64,000 bases of DNA from an uncultured Agrobacterium sp. (GCA_913777615.1 CAJYTK010000011.1:248001-312000); one strand, 5' to 3'. Shown: positions 44,100-53,667, counted from the first letter of the stretch. The notes: generated by a model from the letters alone, not told the origin. Made by a program: numbers and translations.

Positions 44100-45591
44100 G
44101 CATGTGGAGGCAGACGCGCTTCGTCCAGGGACCATCGTTAAGAGTGAACAGATAGCGCCCGTTTCCAAGGGTGGTCAGTTTCATCCTTTGGCGAAGCGGG
44201 CCGATGCCCATAAGGAGCGTACCTGCGACAATCTCAAATTCCGCGCCTTCGTCTGAGCGCCAGCGTCCATCGAGCTTTGCCTGATCCTTTTCATCGGGCG
44301 CGATGGGCAGGAACCGTCGGGTCGCATGGCCGACCTCTCCCACGAGTGACGCGTCATCAGATCGAAGACGAATTGGCGATGACGCTGAGCGGGACGAGAC
44401 CCATCCATCACCATCGTCATAGAGCGTTTCTTCCGCATCGAGAAAAATGCAGGTGCTGCCTTTGATCTCCAGCCACCAAGGCCCGGACTGAGTGACGTAG
44501 AGGCCGTCCGGCAAATACGTCGCGGGCTTTGGCAGCGGCAATCCCGTCAGCGCCGCCATGCTTTCGAGTGCAATCTTGAAACCGTTGGTGTCTTCACGAT
44601 TGGAGAGCACGACACAGCCGGTACCATTCTGAGGATCGAGCAGAAAATAACTCTTGTATCCGGGATGCGATCCGCCATGGCCGACGAAGCGGCGGTTGCC
44701 GAGATGCGTCCAGCGCAGGCCAAGGCCGTATTCGCTGAACCTGCCATCGCCAAGCAGGCGGAAAGCAGAGAGTTGACCGAGTACGTCGGCGAACCCATGC
44801 TCGCCCTTCAACAGGCAACGCAGCCATGTGACCAGAGACCTGGCATTTCCGGCGAGACTGCCGGAGGCGGAGAGATGAAGGCCGGCGGCGGAAAGCTGCC
44901 AACCTGCTTTTGATTTCCAGTATCCCGGCGCAAGGCCGCGCACGGGATCGTTCCATACTTCGGGTGCGACGAGCGAAACGTCCAAGGGTGCCGCGATACG
45001 ATCTCGGACGAAATCGTCAAAATGCAAACCCTTGCGCGCCAATGCTTCTTCGACCAGCCTGTATCCCGTGTTCGAATAGGAGACCTCGCTGCCCGCTAAA
45101 AAATTCAATCGCCTCTGGCGCGCCACATAAGCCAGAAGCGATCTCGCGTCGGTTGCGTTGTAAACAGACAGGCCAAGCAAGGAGAGACATTCGCGCACGT
45201 CCGGCAAGCCTGCGCTCATATCGAGCGCCTGCCCAACCGTCACGTCGCGCAGCGGAGGTTGAAGCTCCTCCATATGTTTCCCGAGAGGATCGTCAAGGCC
45301 GATCACGTCTGCATGGGAAAGCACCATGGCACAGAAGACATGTTTGGTCAGCGAAGCGTAGCGCACGACCGTCTCAGGTGAAAAAGGGGCGAACGTCGCG
45401 AGACTTTCAAGCCCACCCGAATGGGCGAAACGAATGCCTGAAAGATCGAAACCGACAATGCATCCTCCCGGCTCGTCCCTGCCCCAGCGAGAAACGAAAT
45501 CCGCAGCGATTTTTGAAGCGGCACTCCAGTCCATCTCGTCGCTGCCCGTTAAGTTTGTCGCGCCTGCAATTCTGCCTGTTGTCGTTGGCAT
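44020..45591 (-). CDS. D-aminopeptidase-like serine hydrolase (class C beta-lactamase fold, DAP type)
   Basis: 523 residues from ATG 45591, preferred for AGGAAGAGGG upstream and because the length matches D-aminopeptidase DAP (about 520). The penicillin-binding-like domain has the SxxK motif RYASLTKHVF (Ser80, Lys83), the YxN motif SEVSYSNTGY (Tyr172) and the HGG-type third motif FVGHGGSHPGYKS. The C-terminal 180 residues (YLPDGLYVTQSGPWWLEIKG onward) fit the two extra beta-barrel domains of DAP. No signal peptide is seen. DAP releases N-terminal D-residues from peptides; an esterase activity cannot be excluded. It is divergent from the M19 dipeptidase with only 85 bases between them. Confidence 0.85.
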   Translation of the reverse strand: MPTTTGRIAGATNLTGSDEMDWSAASKIAADFVSRWGRDEPGGCIVGFDLSGIRFAHSGGLESLATFAPFSPETVVRYASLTKHVFCAMVLSHADVIGLDDPLGKHMEELQPPLRDVTVGQALDMSAGLPDVRECLSLLGLSVYNATDARSLLAYVARQRRLNFLAGSEVSYSNTGYRLVEEALARKGLHFDDFVRDRIAAPLDVSLVAPEVWNDPVRGLAPGYWKSKAGWQLSAAGLHLSASGSLAGNARSLVTWLRCLLKGEHGFADVLGQLSAFRLLGDGRFSEYGLGLRWTHLGNRRFVGHGGSHPGYKSYFLLDPQNGTGCVVLSNREDTNGFKIALESMAALTGLPLPKPATYLPDGLYVTQSGPWWLEIKGSTCIFLDAEETLYDDGDGWVSSRSASSPIRLRSDDASLVGEVGHATRRFLPIAPDEKDQAKLDGRWRSDEGAEFEIVAGTLLMGIGPLRQRMKLTTLGNGRYLFTLNDGPWTKRVCLHMLSDDHVELVTSRARMIEYRRATGPVR

Positions 45592-45676
45592 CGCTTTTAC
45601 CCTCTTCCTGGTGCCGTGTAACGAACACCATTCTTGCATTGCTTTTGCCCCGTCCTCAGAGATAGAGCAGGACACG

Positions 45677-46738
45677 ATGACATCAGTTGAAAGCGATCCC
45701 ATGACCGACCAAACCGTCCTGCCTGTCTTCGATGGGCATAATGACGTTCTGCTTCGATTGAAACTCTCCGGTTATCAAAATCCGGAAGCGCGCTTCATCG
45801 AAGGCGACAGTATGGGACATATCGATCTTCCCAAGGCCAAAAAAGGCGGATTGGCCGGCGGACTTTGCGCCATCTACATTCCCTCGCCCCGCGGGACGGA
45901 TGCCAATGGCGATTTACTGGCGCCGACTCAGCAGACGGCACTTGCCACGACACTCGCGATGGCTGGCCTGCTGTTTCGCGTCGAGGCGCAGTCGAAAGGC
46001 GGCTTGAAAGTGTGCCGTAGCGCTGCCGATATTCGGGGCGCGATTGGACACGATACCTTCGCCTCCGTCTTCCATATCGAAGGTGTCGAAGCGTTCGATG
46101 CCGACCTGGAGGCGCTTTATGTTCTTCACCAGGCTGGCCTGCGCACGCTCGGTCCCGTCTGGAGCAGACCAAACATCTTCGCCTATGGCGTTCCCTTCCG
46201 CTTCCCATCCTCCCCGGATATCGGCCCAGGGCTGACGGAAGCGGGACGACGTCTCGTCAAGACCTGTAACGAACTCAAGGTGATGATCGATCTGTCCCAC
46301 ATGAATGAGCAGGGATTTTGGGACATTGCCAAATTGTCCGATGCGCCGCTGGTCGCCTCCCACTCGAATGCCCACGCGCTGTGTAACCACAGCCGCAACC
46401 TGACCGACCGCCAGCTCGACGCCATTCGTGATACCGGGGGTCTGGTAGGGATCAATTTCGGCGTGCTCTTCCTACGTCAGGATGGCATCAAGAATCCGGA
46501 TACCGACATTCGCGAACTGGTCCGTCATGTAGACTATATCGTCGAGCGGATCGGCATCGATCATGTGGCGCTGGGCTCCGATTTCGACGGAACCACCATT
46601 CCAGCCGCCATGCGCGACGCGTCGGATCTACAGCTGCTCATCGATGAGTTGCGTAAGGCAGGCTACGACCAGCCATCGCTCGAAAAAATCGGCCACGGAA
46701 ACTGGCTAAGGGTATTGGAGCAAAGCTGGGGTGCTTGA
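45677..46738 (+). CDS. Membrane-dipeptidase family (M19) peptidase
   Basis: 353 residues from ATG 45677 with CAGGA just upstream; 45701 is the alternative. The frame is open well before this, but that part overlaps the divergent gene. Metal-ligand motifs of the renal dipeptidase fold are in order: VFDGHNDVLLR (H-x-D), FHIEGVEAFD (bridging Glu), ASHSNAHALCNHSRNL (His) and LGSDFDGTTIP (Asp). M19 enzymes hydrolyse dipeptides, including those with a C-terminal D-residue. No signal peptide, so cytoplasmic. With its divergent D-aminopeptidase-like neighbour it would break D-residue peptides into amino acids. Confidence 0.9.
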   Translation: MTSVESDPMTDQTVLPVFDGHNDVLLRLKLSGYQNPEARFIEGDSMGHIDLPKAKKGGLAGGLCAIYIPSPRGTDANGDLLAPTQQTALATTLAMAGLLFRVEAQSKGGLKVCRSAADIRGAIGHDTFASVFHIEGVEAFDADLEALYVLHQAGLRTLGPVWSRPNIFAYGVPFRFPSSPDIGPGLTEAGRRLVKTCNELKVMIDLSHMNEQGFWDIAKLSDAPLVASHSNAHALCNHSRNLTDRQLDAIRDTGGLVGINFGVLFLRQDGIKNPDTDIRELVRHVDYIVERIGIDHVALGSDFDGTTIPAAMRDASDLQLLIDELRKAGYDQPSLEKIGHGNWLRVLEQSWGA

Positions 46739-46795
46739 ACGAGTGTTCTAGCGCCAATTTTAGCCAATGATCATACTGTAGATAATCTCAAGAGT

Positions 46796-46813
46796 ATTAC
46801 GAATCTTCGTAAT
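46796..46813. promoter_or_regulatory. Perfect palindrome upstream of lpiA
   Basis: ATTACGAA-TC-TTCGTAAT, an 8+8 inverted repeat with a 2-base centre, 73 bases before the lpiA start, in an AT-rich promoter gap. lpiA genes are acid-inducible in several rhizobia; this could be a regulator site or lie near a promoter. Confidence 0.45.
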
Positions 46814-46885
46814 TGTGAAACCACAACGAATTACTGTCATAATCCTGTGTTTGGCACACAAAGCCCCGCTCACGTGGAATAGTAA

Positions 46886-49486
46886 ATGACTGAGAAGAAC
46901 GACGTTACGGCGATTGAAGAGGCTGAAGCCGGCCTTTCCGGTTTTTTCGAACGCTACAAACCCCATCTGACGTCGCTCGCCGTCATCGCTGTCTTCGTCA
47001 TGATGACGGTAACGATATACCGCCTGACATCCGAGGTGCGCTATGATGACATCGTCATCGCCCTACTCGACACGAGCTGGAAGTCGGCGTTTCTGGCCGT
47101 TCTGTTCACCGCGCTGAGCTTTGCCGCGCTGATCTGCTATGATCTGAACGCGATAGAATTTATCGGCAAGCGTTTGAAAAAACCTTCGGTGATCGCCACA
47201 GCCTTCATCGCGTACGCCGTCGGCAATACCGCTGGTTTCGGTCCCTTGAGTGGTGGCGCGATCCGCTTTCGCGCCTACGCGCGCATGGGATTGACGCCAA
47301 GCGATATCGCACGCGTGATTGCCTTCGTCACCCTGTCCTTCGGCCTCGGACTTCTGTCCGTGAGCGCGCTTGCAACCTTGATCGTTGCGCCGCGCGTCGC
47401 CAGCATCATGGGCGTGGACGCAATCTGGCTTCGCGGTGCAGCAGTCATCGTCATCCTCGTTCTGGCGACGCTGATCTATGTCAGTCGCAACGGTCGCGTC
47501 GTTCAGATCAGACAACTCAAGCTTCGCCTTCCCGACAGCCGCACATCATCGCGCCAGTTTCTTGTCTCGGCTCTCGATATCGCAGCGTCGGCGTCCGTGC
47601 TCTATGTGCTGCTTCCCGAAACCAATGTCGGCTGGCCAAGCTTCTTTGCCATCTACGCCACCGCCGTAGGTCTCGGCGTCCTCAGCCACGTGCCGGCAGG
47701 TCTCGGCGTTTTCGAGGCGGTGATGGTCGCGGGTCTTGGCAACGCCATCAGCCTTGATCAGTTGCTGGGTGGCCTCGTCCTATATCGCATGATCTATCAT
47801 GTGCTGCCGCTGCTCTTCGCCATCATCCTGATGCTGGTCACCGAGATGAAGCAGTTCGCCGCAAAGCCGGTGATGGCCGATATCGGCAATCTGGCCGGAC
47901 GCCTGGCGCCATCGCTTCTTTCGGCCTTCGCCCTGATCCTCGGTGCGATGCTGATCTTCTCCTCTGTGACGCCGACACCGAACAGCAACCTGGATTTCCT
48001 GTCCAACTTCGTGCCGCTTCCCATTATCGAAGCCGCGCACTTTCTCTCCAGCATTCTGGGTCTTGGTCTCGTCGTTGCATCACGCGGCTTGAGCCAGCGG
48101 CTGGACGGCGCGTGGTGGGTGGCACTTGTGGCCGCGGCGGGCGGCCTGTTCCTTTCGCTGATCAAGGCGATTGCCATTTTCGAAGCGATCTTCCTTGGCA
48201 TTTTCATCGTCGCGCTGGTCTTCAACATGCGCGCCTTTACCCGCCACGCCTCGCTTCTGCGCCAGGCGCTCGGACCCACATGGATTGCGGCGATGGCGGT
48301 GATCGTCGCCGGTGCCGCAACCATTCTGCTGTTCGTCTATCGAGACACGGATTACAGCCAGACATTGTGGTGGCAATTCGAGTTTTCCGAAGAGGCACCC
48401 CGCGGACTGCGCGCCGTTCTAGGCCTGGTCCTTGCATCCTCCACCATCGCCATCTTCAGCCTGTTGCGCCCCGTGACCTATCGGCCCGAGGAGATCAAGC
48501 CAGAGGATATCGAGAAAGCCACGGCAATCGTTGCCAAACAGGATGTGGCGGACGCCAATCTCGTGCGCATGGGCGACAAGCACATCATGTTCTCGGAAAA
48601 GGGCAATGCCTTCATCATGTATGGCATTCGGGGCCGATCCTGGATCGCGCTCGCCGATCCTGTCGGTGATGAAAGCGAGTTTTCCGATCTGATCTGGCAA
48701 TTCGTCGAAACCGTGCGAGCCAGCGGCGGCCGGGCGGTCTTTTATCAGATCTCGTCCGTTTCGCTACCCTATTGCACCGATGCGGGCCTGCGTGCCTTCA
48801 AGCTCGGTGAGCTCGCCATGATCGACCTCAAGCGCTTTGAACTGAAAGGCGGCAAGCTTGCCAATCTTCGCCAGTCTCTTAGCCGTGGTGCCCGTGATGG
48901 GCTCAGCTTCTCCGTTGTCGATACGCCCGACGTCCCGGCGATCTACGACGAACTGAAGCATGTTTCCGACTCCTGGCTGGAGCATCACAATACCCGCGAA
49001 AAGACCTTCTCGCTCGGATCGTTCGAACGCGACTATGTACTTTCACAACCTGTCGCGGTGCTGCACAAGGACGGCAAGATCACCGCTTTCGCCAATATTC
49101 TGATGACCGACACCAAAAGCGAGGTGACGGTCGATCTGATGCGCTTTGCGCCCGATGCCCCGCGCGGCTCCATGGATTTCCTTTTTGTCAGCATCATCGA
49201 ACATATGCGCGAGCAGGGTTACTCCCATTTCAATCTGGGCATGGCGCCGCTATCCGGCATGTCCAAGCGCGACGCGGCTCCCGTCTGGGATCGCATCGGC
49301 GGCACTCTGTTCGAGCACGGCGAACGCTTTTACAACTTCAAGGGATTGCGCGCCTTCAAGTCTAAATTTCATCCCAAATGGGAGCCACGATATGTTGCCG
49401 TCTCGAACGGCACCAGCGCCGCTCTGGCATTGATGGACGCAACGGTTCTCATCAGCGGTGGCGTGAGAGGAGTGATCGGTAAATGA
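46886..49486 (+). CDS. lpiA: Lysyl-phosphatidylglycerol synthetase/flippase MprF (LpiA)
   Basis: 866 residues, usual for MprF/LpiA. After a 45-residue cytoplasmic start there are about 14 membrane helices; the flippase part carries NTAGFGPLSGGAIRFRAYAR and SHVPAGLGVFEAVMVAGLGN. The soluble C-terminal synthase (about 530-860) shows IMYGIRGRSWIALADPVGDE, VFYQISSVSLPYCTDAGLRA, SLSRGARDGLSFSVVD and FYNFKGLRAFKSKFHPKWEP. It transfers lysine from lysyl-tRNA to phosphatidylglycerol and flips the cationic lipid, lowering surface charge against cationic peptides and acid. The stop overlaps the acvB start by 4 bases (ATGA). Confidence 0.96.
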   Translation: MTEKNDVTAIEEAEAGLSGFFERYKPHLTSLAVIAVFVMMTVTIYRLTSEVRYDDIVIALLDTSWKSAFLAVLFTALSFAALICYDLNAIEFIGKRLKKPSVIATAFIAYAVGNTAGFGPLSGGAIRFRAYARMGLTPSDIARVIAFVTLSFGLGLLSVSALATLIVAPRVASIMGVDAIWLRGAAVIVILVLATLIYVSRNGRVVQIRQLKLRLPDSRTSSRQFLVSALDIAASASVLYVLLPETNVGWPSFFAIYATAVGLGVLSHVPAGLGVFEAVMVAGLGNAISLDQLLGGLVLYRMIYHVLPLLFAIILMLVTEMKQFAAKPVMADIGNLAGRLAPSLLSAFALILGAMLIFSSVTPTPNSNLDFLSNFVPLPIIEAAHFLSSILGLGLVVASRGLSQRLDGAWWVALVAAAGGLFLSLIKAIAIFEAIFLGIFIVALVFNMRAFTRHASLLRQALGPTWIAAMAVIVAGAATILLFVYRDTDYSQTLWWQFEFSEEAPRGLRAVLGLVLASSTIAIFSLLRPVTYRPEEIKPEDIEKATAIVAKQDVADANLVRMGDKHIMFSEKGNAFIMYGIRGRSWIALADPVGDESEFSDLIWQFVETVRASGGRAVFYQISSVSLPYCTDAGLRAFKLGELAMIDLKRFELKGGKLANLRQSLSRGARDGLSFSVVDTPDVPAIYDELKHVSDSWLEHHNTREKTFSLGSFERDYVLSQPVAVLHKDGKITAFANILMTDTKSEVTVDLMRFAPDAPRGSMDFLFVSIIEHMREQGYSHFNLGMAPLSGMSKRDAAPVWDRIGGTLFEHGERFYNFKGLRAFKSKFHPKWEPRYVAVSNGTSAALALMDATVLISGGVRGVIGK

Positions 49487-50847
49487 GATTTTTGAAACGC
49501 CTCACAGGCGCATTGCTCACAGCGGCAGTTCTACTGCCCACTCAGGCGCCGGCGCAGGACGCTCAAAAATATGAGACGGGCATGATCCCGTCCGATCATA
49601 TTCTGCTGCCCGATGGCGACATCACCTCCACCATCTTTCTGGTGTCGGGCGCGAATGGCTGGGATGAGAACACGCAGAAGGAGGCAGACGCCCTTCTCGA
49701 AAAAGGTGCGGCCGTCGTCGGCATCGATTTCCCGGAATATATCAAATCGCTCGAGGCAGATGAAGACGATTGCGTCTATATGATCTCCGACATCGAGCAA
49801 CTGGCGCAGGAAATCCAGCGCAAGGCGGGCGTATCGAACTACAGCCTTCCCATTCTGGCAGGCGCAGGTGATGGCGGCGCGCTGGTGCTGGCGATGATCG
49901 CACAGAGCCCGGCCGCAACCATTGGCGAGGGCGTGGCCGTCGACCCAGTGGCCAGCATTCCGCTGAAAAAGATCCTTTGCACCCCTGCCACCAAGGATAA
50001 GGACGGCGAGCGCACGATCTATGGGCTGACGGATGGTCCGCTTCCGGCGCCCGTCAGCGTGCTTTTCACGCCCAGTGCCGATCAAAAGGGCCGTGCGCAT
50101 GTCGACAGCCTCGTGAAGGATCACGAGGACATCGACGTCAAGGACGTGAAGGACGATGCCACGACCGCTCTCGTGCGGACGCTGCAGGACCGCGTAGACG
50201 CAGCCGGAAACTCAGACAGCCCACTTGGACTGCCACTCACCATTCTCGAAGCCAAGCCCTCTCTGGATACGATGGCGATAGTTTATTCCGGCGATGGCGG
50301 CTGGCGCGATATCGACAAGGACGTCGGTGACTTTCTTCAGCAAGACGGCATACCCGTGGTCGGCGTCGACTCGCTTCGCTACTTCTGGTCACAGAAGAAG
50401 CCTCAAGACGTCGCCGACGACCTTGCGCGAATTATTGATACCTATCGGAAAGAGTGGAAAGTCAACAACGTCATTTTGATCGGCTACTCCTTCGGCGCGG
50501 ACATCCTGCCCGCCACCTACAATCAATTGCCCGAGAAGGAGAAGTCTCGCGTGGTGCAGATGAGCCTCCTGTCGCTCTCCCACGAAGTCTCCTATGAGAT
50601 TTCCGTTGGCGGATGGCTTGGCGTGTCGTCCGATGGCGCCGAAGATCCCGTCAACGATATTGCAAAGATCAACCCCAAGATTGTTCAGTGCGTCTACGGC
50701 ACGGAAGATGACGAAAGCGCCTGCCCTGCTCTGAAGGACAAGGGGATCGAACTGATCGGCATAGAAGGCGGCCACCACTTCGACGAGGATTACGAAGCTC
50801 TGACCCGCAAGATCGTTGCTTCACTGAAACAGCGGCTGCAAAAATAA
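49483..50847 (+). CDS. acvB: AcvB/VirJ family periplasmic virulence protein (lysyl-PG hydrolase type)
   Basis: 454 residues. Signal peptide MRFLKRLTGALLTAAVLLPT ends at APAQD. Two VirJ-like alpha/beta hydrolase domains follow. The first has AGAGDGGALVLAM, where the nucleophile Ser seems replaced. The second is intact: YSGDGGWRDIDKDVGDFLQQ, the nucleophile motif IGYSFGADILP, and GIEGGHHFDEDYEAL with the terminal His. AcvB of A. tumefaciens is needed for virulence and hydrolyses lysyl-phosphatidylglycerol in the periplasm, balancing LpiA. The 4-base overlap with lpiA makes this a synthesis-and-turnover operon. Confidence 0.95.
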   Translation: MRFLKRLTGALLTAAVLLPTQAPAQDAQKYETGMIPSDHILLPDGDITSTIFLVSGANGWDENTQKEADALLEKGAAVVGIDFPEYIKSLEADEDDCVYMISDIEQLAQEIQRKAGVSNYSLPILAGAGDGGALVLAMIAQSPAATIGEGVAVDPVASIPLKKILCTPATKDKDGERTIYGLTDGPLPAPVSVLFTPSADQKGRAHVDSLVKDHEDIDVKDVKDDATTALVRTLQDRVDAAGNSDSPLGLPLTILEAKPSLDTMAIVYSGDGGWRDIDKDVGDFLQQDGIPVVGVDSLRYFWSQKKPQDVADDLARIIDTYRKEWKVNNVILIGYSFGADILPATYNQLPEKEKSRVVQMSLLSLSHEVSYEISVGGWLGVSSDGAEDPVNDIAKINPKIVQCVYGTEDDESACPALKDKGIELIGIEGGHHFDEDYEALTRKIVASLKQRLQK

Positions 50848-51099
50848 CGCGCGCGCAATTGCTGTCGACATGTTGAATACAGTGTGCAGCCTTTGTATTG
50901 CTTGAGATAGCTCCAGCCCGAGATTCGAAATCGATTTTCGGGAACTCAGGGTGCGTAGATCCAAAAGACGCTCGAAGCCATGCCGCACCAAGCAGATGAG
51001 TTGTTTGCAAAACGCATGGACGTGACAATGACCTGAGGCGTATGCGCTGTCTCATTGATGGTGACGCGCATTCAGGCAAAGCAACCGAAGTGTGTAACA

Positions 51100-52242
51100 A
51101 TGCAGATTGCCAATAAGCCCGCCGCCATTTCGAATGCCGAACGCCAGGAACGGCTCCAGCGCCTGCGAGAAAAAATGCAGGAGCAGCATCTCAGCGCAGT
51201 CCTTCTCGGCTCGACGGAAAGCCTGCGCTATTTCACCGGTCTGGTTTGGCATCAAAGCGAGCGACTGCTGGGCGCAGTAATCACTTCGGATGCATTGCAC
51301 TACATCGTTCCCGGTTTCGAAAAGAGCCGTGTCGATACCCTGCCTCATATTGAGGGAGATATTCATATCTGGCAGGAGGAAGACAGCCCGGCAGCACTGG
51401 TCGCAAGACTTGCTGGTTCGTCCGGCGTTATCGCGCTGGACGACGCTCTACCGCTTTTCATCTATCACAGCCTCGCCGCCCAAGTCGGACAACAGCGCCT
51501 TGTCGATGGCGCGCCCGTTATCCGCAGCCTTCGATTGAAGAAATCTGCGGCCGAGATCGCCATAATTGATCACGCGATGAACCTGACGCTGGAGGTGCAA
51601 AAGCGCGCTCATGCCATGATGAGGCCCGGCGTGCGGGCATCCGATATAGTGCGCTTCATCGATGAGCAGCACCGCGCGCTTGGCGGCGAAGGCGGCTCTT
51701 CTTTCTGCATCGTGTCATTCGGACAGGCCACATCGCTACCCCATGGCGCTGACGGCGAGCAGATTCTTCAGGCGGGTGACGCCATTCTGGTCGATACCGG
51801 AACGCGGATCGATGGATACCATTCCGATCTGACCCGCACTTATGTTCTGGACGATGCGGATGCCGATTTCGCCCATGCCTGGGCAATCGAGCGAGAGGCA
51901 CAGCAGGCGGTTTTCGACGCCGCTCAGCTCGGTAGCGCTTGCGAAACCCTCGATCATGCGGCACGGGCAGTCCTTTCGAGACACGGCCTTGGACCCGACT
52001 ACGCCCTTCCCGGACTACCACACCGCGCAGGACACGGCTTGGGCCTGGAAATCCACGAGGCACCCTATATCGTGCGTGGAAATATGCAGGTCTTGGAAGA
52101 GGGCATGTGCTTTTCAAACGAGCCCATGCTCGTCTACCCGCAGAGGTTCGGCATCCGCCTGGAGGACCATATTTACATGGCCGCGAGCGGCCCGCGCTGG
52201 TTTACGCAGCCCGCAAAATCACCAGCCGAGCCGTTTTCGTGA
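51100..52242 (+). CDS. M24 family metallopeptidase (Xaa-Pro aminopeptidase-like)
   Basis: 380 residues from ATG 51100; ATG 51058 is in frame but has no ribosome site either. An N-terminal creatinase-like domain (ERLQRLREKMQEQHLSAVLL, LRYFTGLVWHQSERLLG) precedes the pita-bread catalytic domain. The five metal ligands are visible in ILVDTGTRIDGYHSDLTRTY (two Asp), PHRAGHGLGLEIHEAPY (His) and MCFSNEPMLVYPQRFGIRLEDH (two Glu). Such enzymes remove N-terminal residues before proline, or act as creatinase/ectoine-hydrolase relatives. The protein is cytoplasmic. It stands alone between acvB and telA, and the exact substrate is open. Confidence 0.88.
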   Translation: MQIANKPAAISNAERQERLQRLREKMQEQHLSAVLLGSTESLRYFTGLVWHQSERLLGAVITSDALHYIVPGFEKSRVDTLPHIEGDIHIWQEEDSPAALVARLAGSSGVIALDDALPLFIYHSLAAQVGQQRLVDGAPVIRSLRLKKSAAEIAIIDHAMNLTLEVQKRAHAMMRPGVRASDIVRFIDEQHRALGGEGGSSFCIVSFGQATSLPHGADGEQILQAGDAILVDTGTRIDGYHSDLTRTYVLDDADADFAHAWAIEREAQQAVFDAAQLGSACETLDHAARAVLSRHGLGPDYALPGLPHRAGHGLGLEIHEAPYIVRGNMQVLEEGMCFSNEPMLVYPQRFGIRLEDHIYMAASGPRWFTQPAKSPAEPFS

Positions 52243-52329
52243 GCACGGATTGTTATCGATCATCATATTTCATAGCTTGCTTCAAATTTATATATTTTCT
52301 ATCCCAGACAGATTAGGGGAGAGAATCGT

Positions 52330-53667
52330 ATGCCCGCCACCGAAAAAAGAAAAACGAAAACGCCAATCCTTGTCGACCGCATCGCGGAGTTCGTCGAGAA
52401 GATTAAAACGACGCGAAATGACGATGGCAGCTTCGATACCAAGAAGATCGGCCGGCTTTGGGACGACGAGGTTCGATTTCATTTCGAGAATGGTAGAACG
52501 GCCAAGACGCTCGAGCTTTACATCGTCAAATATCGCTATGCGTTGAAAGACGCTTTCGGACCGAAGACGACGCCGCTTGCTATTTGCAACATGAAGAAAC
52601 TGCGCGAGCGTCTCGATACGTTTATCCAGCGTGGCGATTATCCGCAAAGCGGCGTGGCGATGTCCATCGTTGAGAAAATCGAGCGGGCCGAGCACAATAC
52701 CGCTGGGCGCAAACCTCGTTTCCTGCTGCGGGTTTCTGACTTCATCTCCGCCATCAACGGCGTCAGCAGCAAGGAAGAGATGCAGGCGCTATGGGACCGG
52801 GAAATGGATGCCATGGCCGACCGAACGCAGGCAACGGTAATTTCCTACATCACGAAATATCGTAACGCCATCCGTGAGGCATTCGGTGAGCAGCATCCCA
52901 TGCTGCGCATCGCAGCCGGATCGCCTCAGCTTTACGATGAAGCCCGCAAAGCCAAGATGGCCAAGATCGCCACGAAGCACGGCTCGCTCATAACCTTCGA
53001 ACACTATTCCGAAGTGATGAGACGCTGCAGACGCTATCTACATTCCGAGGATGCGTTGACGATCGGCATCGGCCTGATCGGCACCACCGGGCGACGTCCG
53101 TTCGAAGTCTTTACCCAGGCCCAGTTGATGCCTGCACCCTATGGAAATGGCGTTTCCAAATGGAGCGTTTTGTTCAACGGCCAGGCGAAGACCAAGCAGG
53201 GCGAAGGAACCAAATTCGGCGTTACCTATGAGATCCCGGTGCTGGAGCAATCGAAGATCGTTCTCGATGCGTATCACCGTCTGAGAAACAGCAGCGAGGG
53301 AAAGCTATGGTTCGGCATGACGATCGACGACTTCTCGAGTGATGCCCGGCTACCGCTGCGCGATGCGATGATCGCGAAATTCGAAGACATCTGGCCGAAA
53401 GAAGAGCCACCAAAGCCGTATGGCCTGCGCCACCTCTATGCCGAAATCGCCTATCGCAACTTCGCCCCTGCCAATGTGACGAAGAACAGCTATTTTGCTG
53501 CCATCCTCGGCCACAACAACAATGATCTGGAAACCTCGCTCTCTTACATGACTTACGCGTTTCCGGAAGATGAACAGGGATCAAAAGCACGAGCCGAGCG
53601 CGTTGCGGACCGCACGATCCGCCAGATGATAACCGTCAATCAGATCCCTGGTATGGCGGGGGGATAA
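52330..53667 (+). CDS. telA: Protelomerase TelA (hairpin telomere resolvase)
   Basis: 445 residues, against 442 for the C58 enzyme as I recall it. The sequence reads like TelA throughout: RKTKTPILVDRIAEF, FENGRTAKTLELYIVKYR, ICNMKKLRERLDTF, GLIGTTGRRPFEVFTQAQ, LFNGQAKTKQGEGTKFG, YGLRHLYAEIAYRNFAP and KNSYFAAILGHNNNDLETSL. The tyrosine-recombinase active site is complete: Arg255, Lys287, Arg367, His395 and nucleophile Tyr406, each at or one past the C58 position. TelA cuts replicated palindromic telomere junctions and reseals each end as a covalent hairpin. The start follows AGGGGAGAG. A linear replicon must therefore exist in this strain; its telomeres are not in this window. Confidence 0.96.
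   Translation: MPATEKRKTKTPILVDRIAEFVEKIKTTRNDDGSFDTKKIGRLWDDEVRFHFENGRTAKTLELYIVKYRYALKDAFGPKTTPLAICNMKKLRERLDTFIQRGDYPQSGVAMSIVEKIERAEHNTAGRKPRFLLRVSDFISAINGVSSKEEMQALWDREMDAMADRTQATVISYITKYRNAIREAFGEQHPMLRIAAGSPQLYDEARKAKMAKIATKHGSLITFEHYSEVMRRCRRYLHSEDALTIGIGLIGTTGRRPFEVFTQAQLMPAPYGNGVSKWSVLFNGQAKTKQGEGTKFGVTYEIPVLEQSKIVLDAYHRLRNSSEGKLWFGMTIDDFSSDARLPLRDAMIAKFEDIWPKEEPPKPYGLRHLYAEIAYRNFAPANVTKNSYFAAILGHNNNDLETSLSYMTYAFPEDEQGSKARAERVADRTIRQMITVNQIPGMAGG

Noticed and set aside
50917-50942. Weak hairpin CCCGAGA / TTTCGGG after acvB
   Set aside because: Seven pairs with a G-U pair, a 12-base loop and no T-run; too weak to call a terminator.
52330-53667. Phage or island integrase as the identity of the tyrosine-recombinase-like gene
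   Set aside because: The full sequence matches TelA motifs from end to end and has a TelA-specific N-terminal half; no attachment-site repeat or phage gene is nearby.
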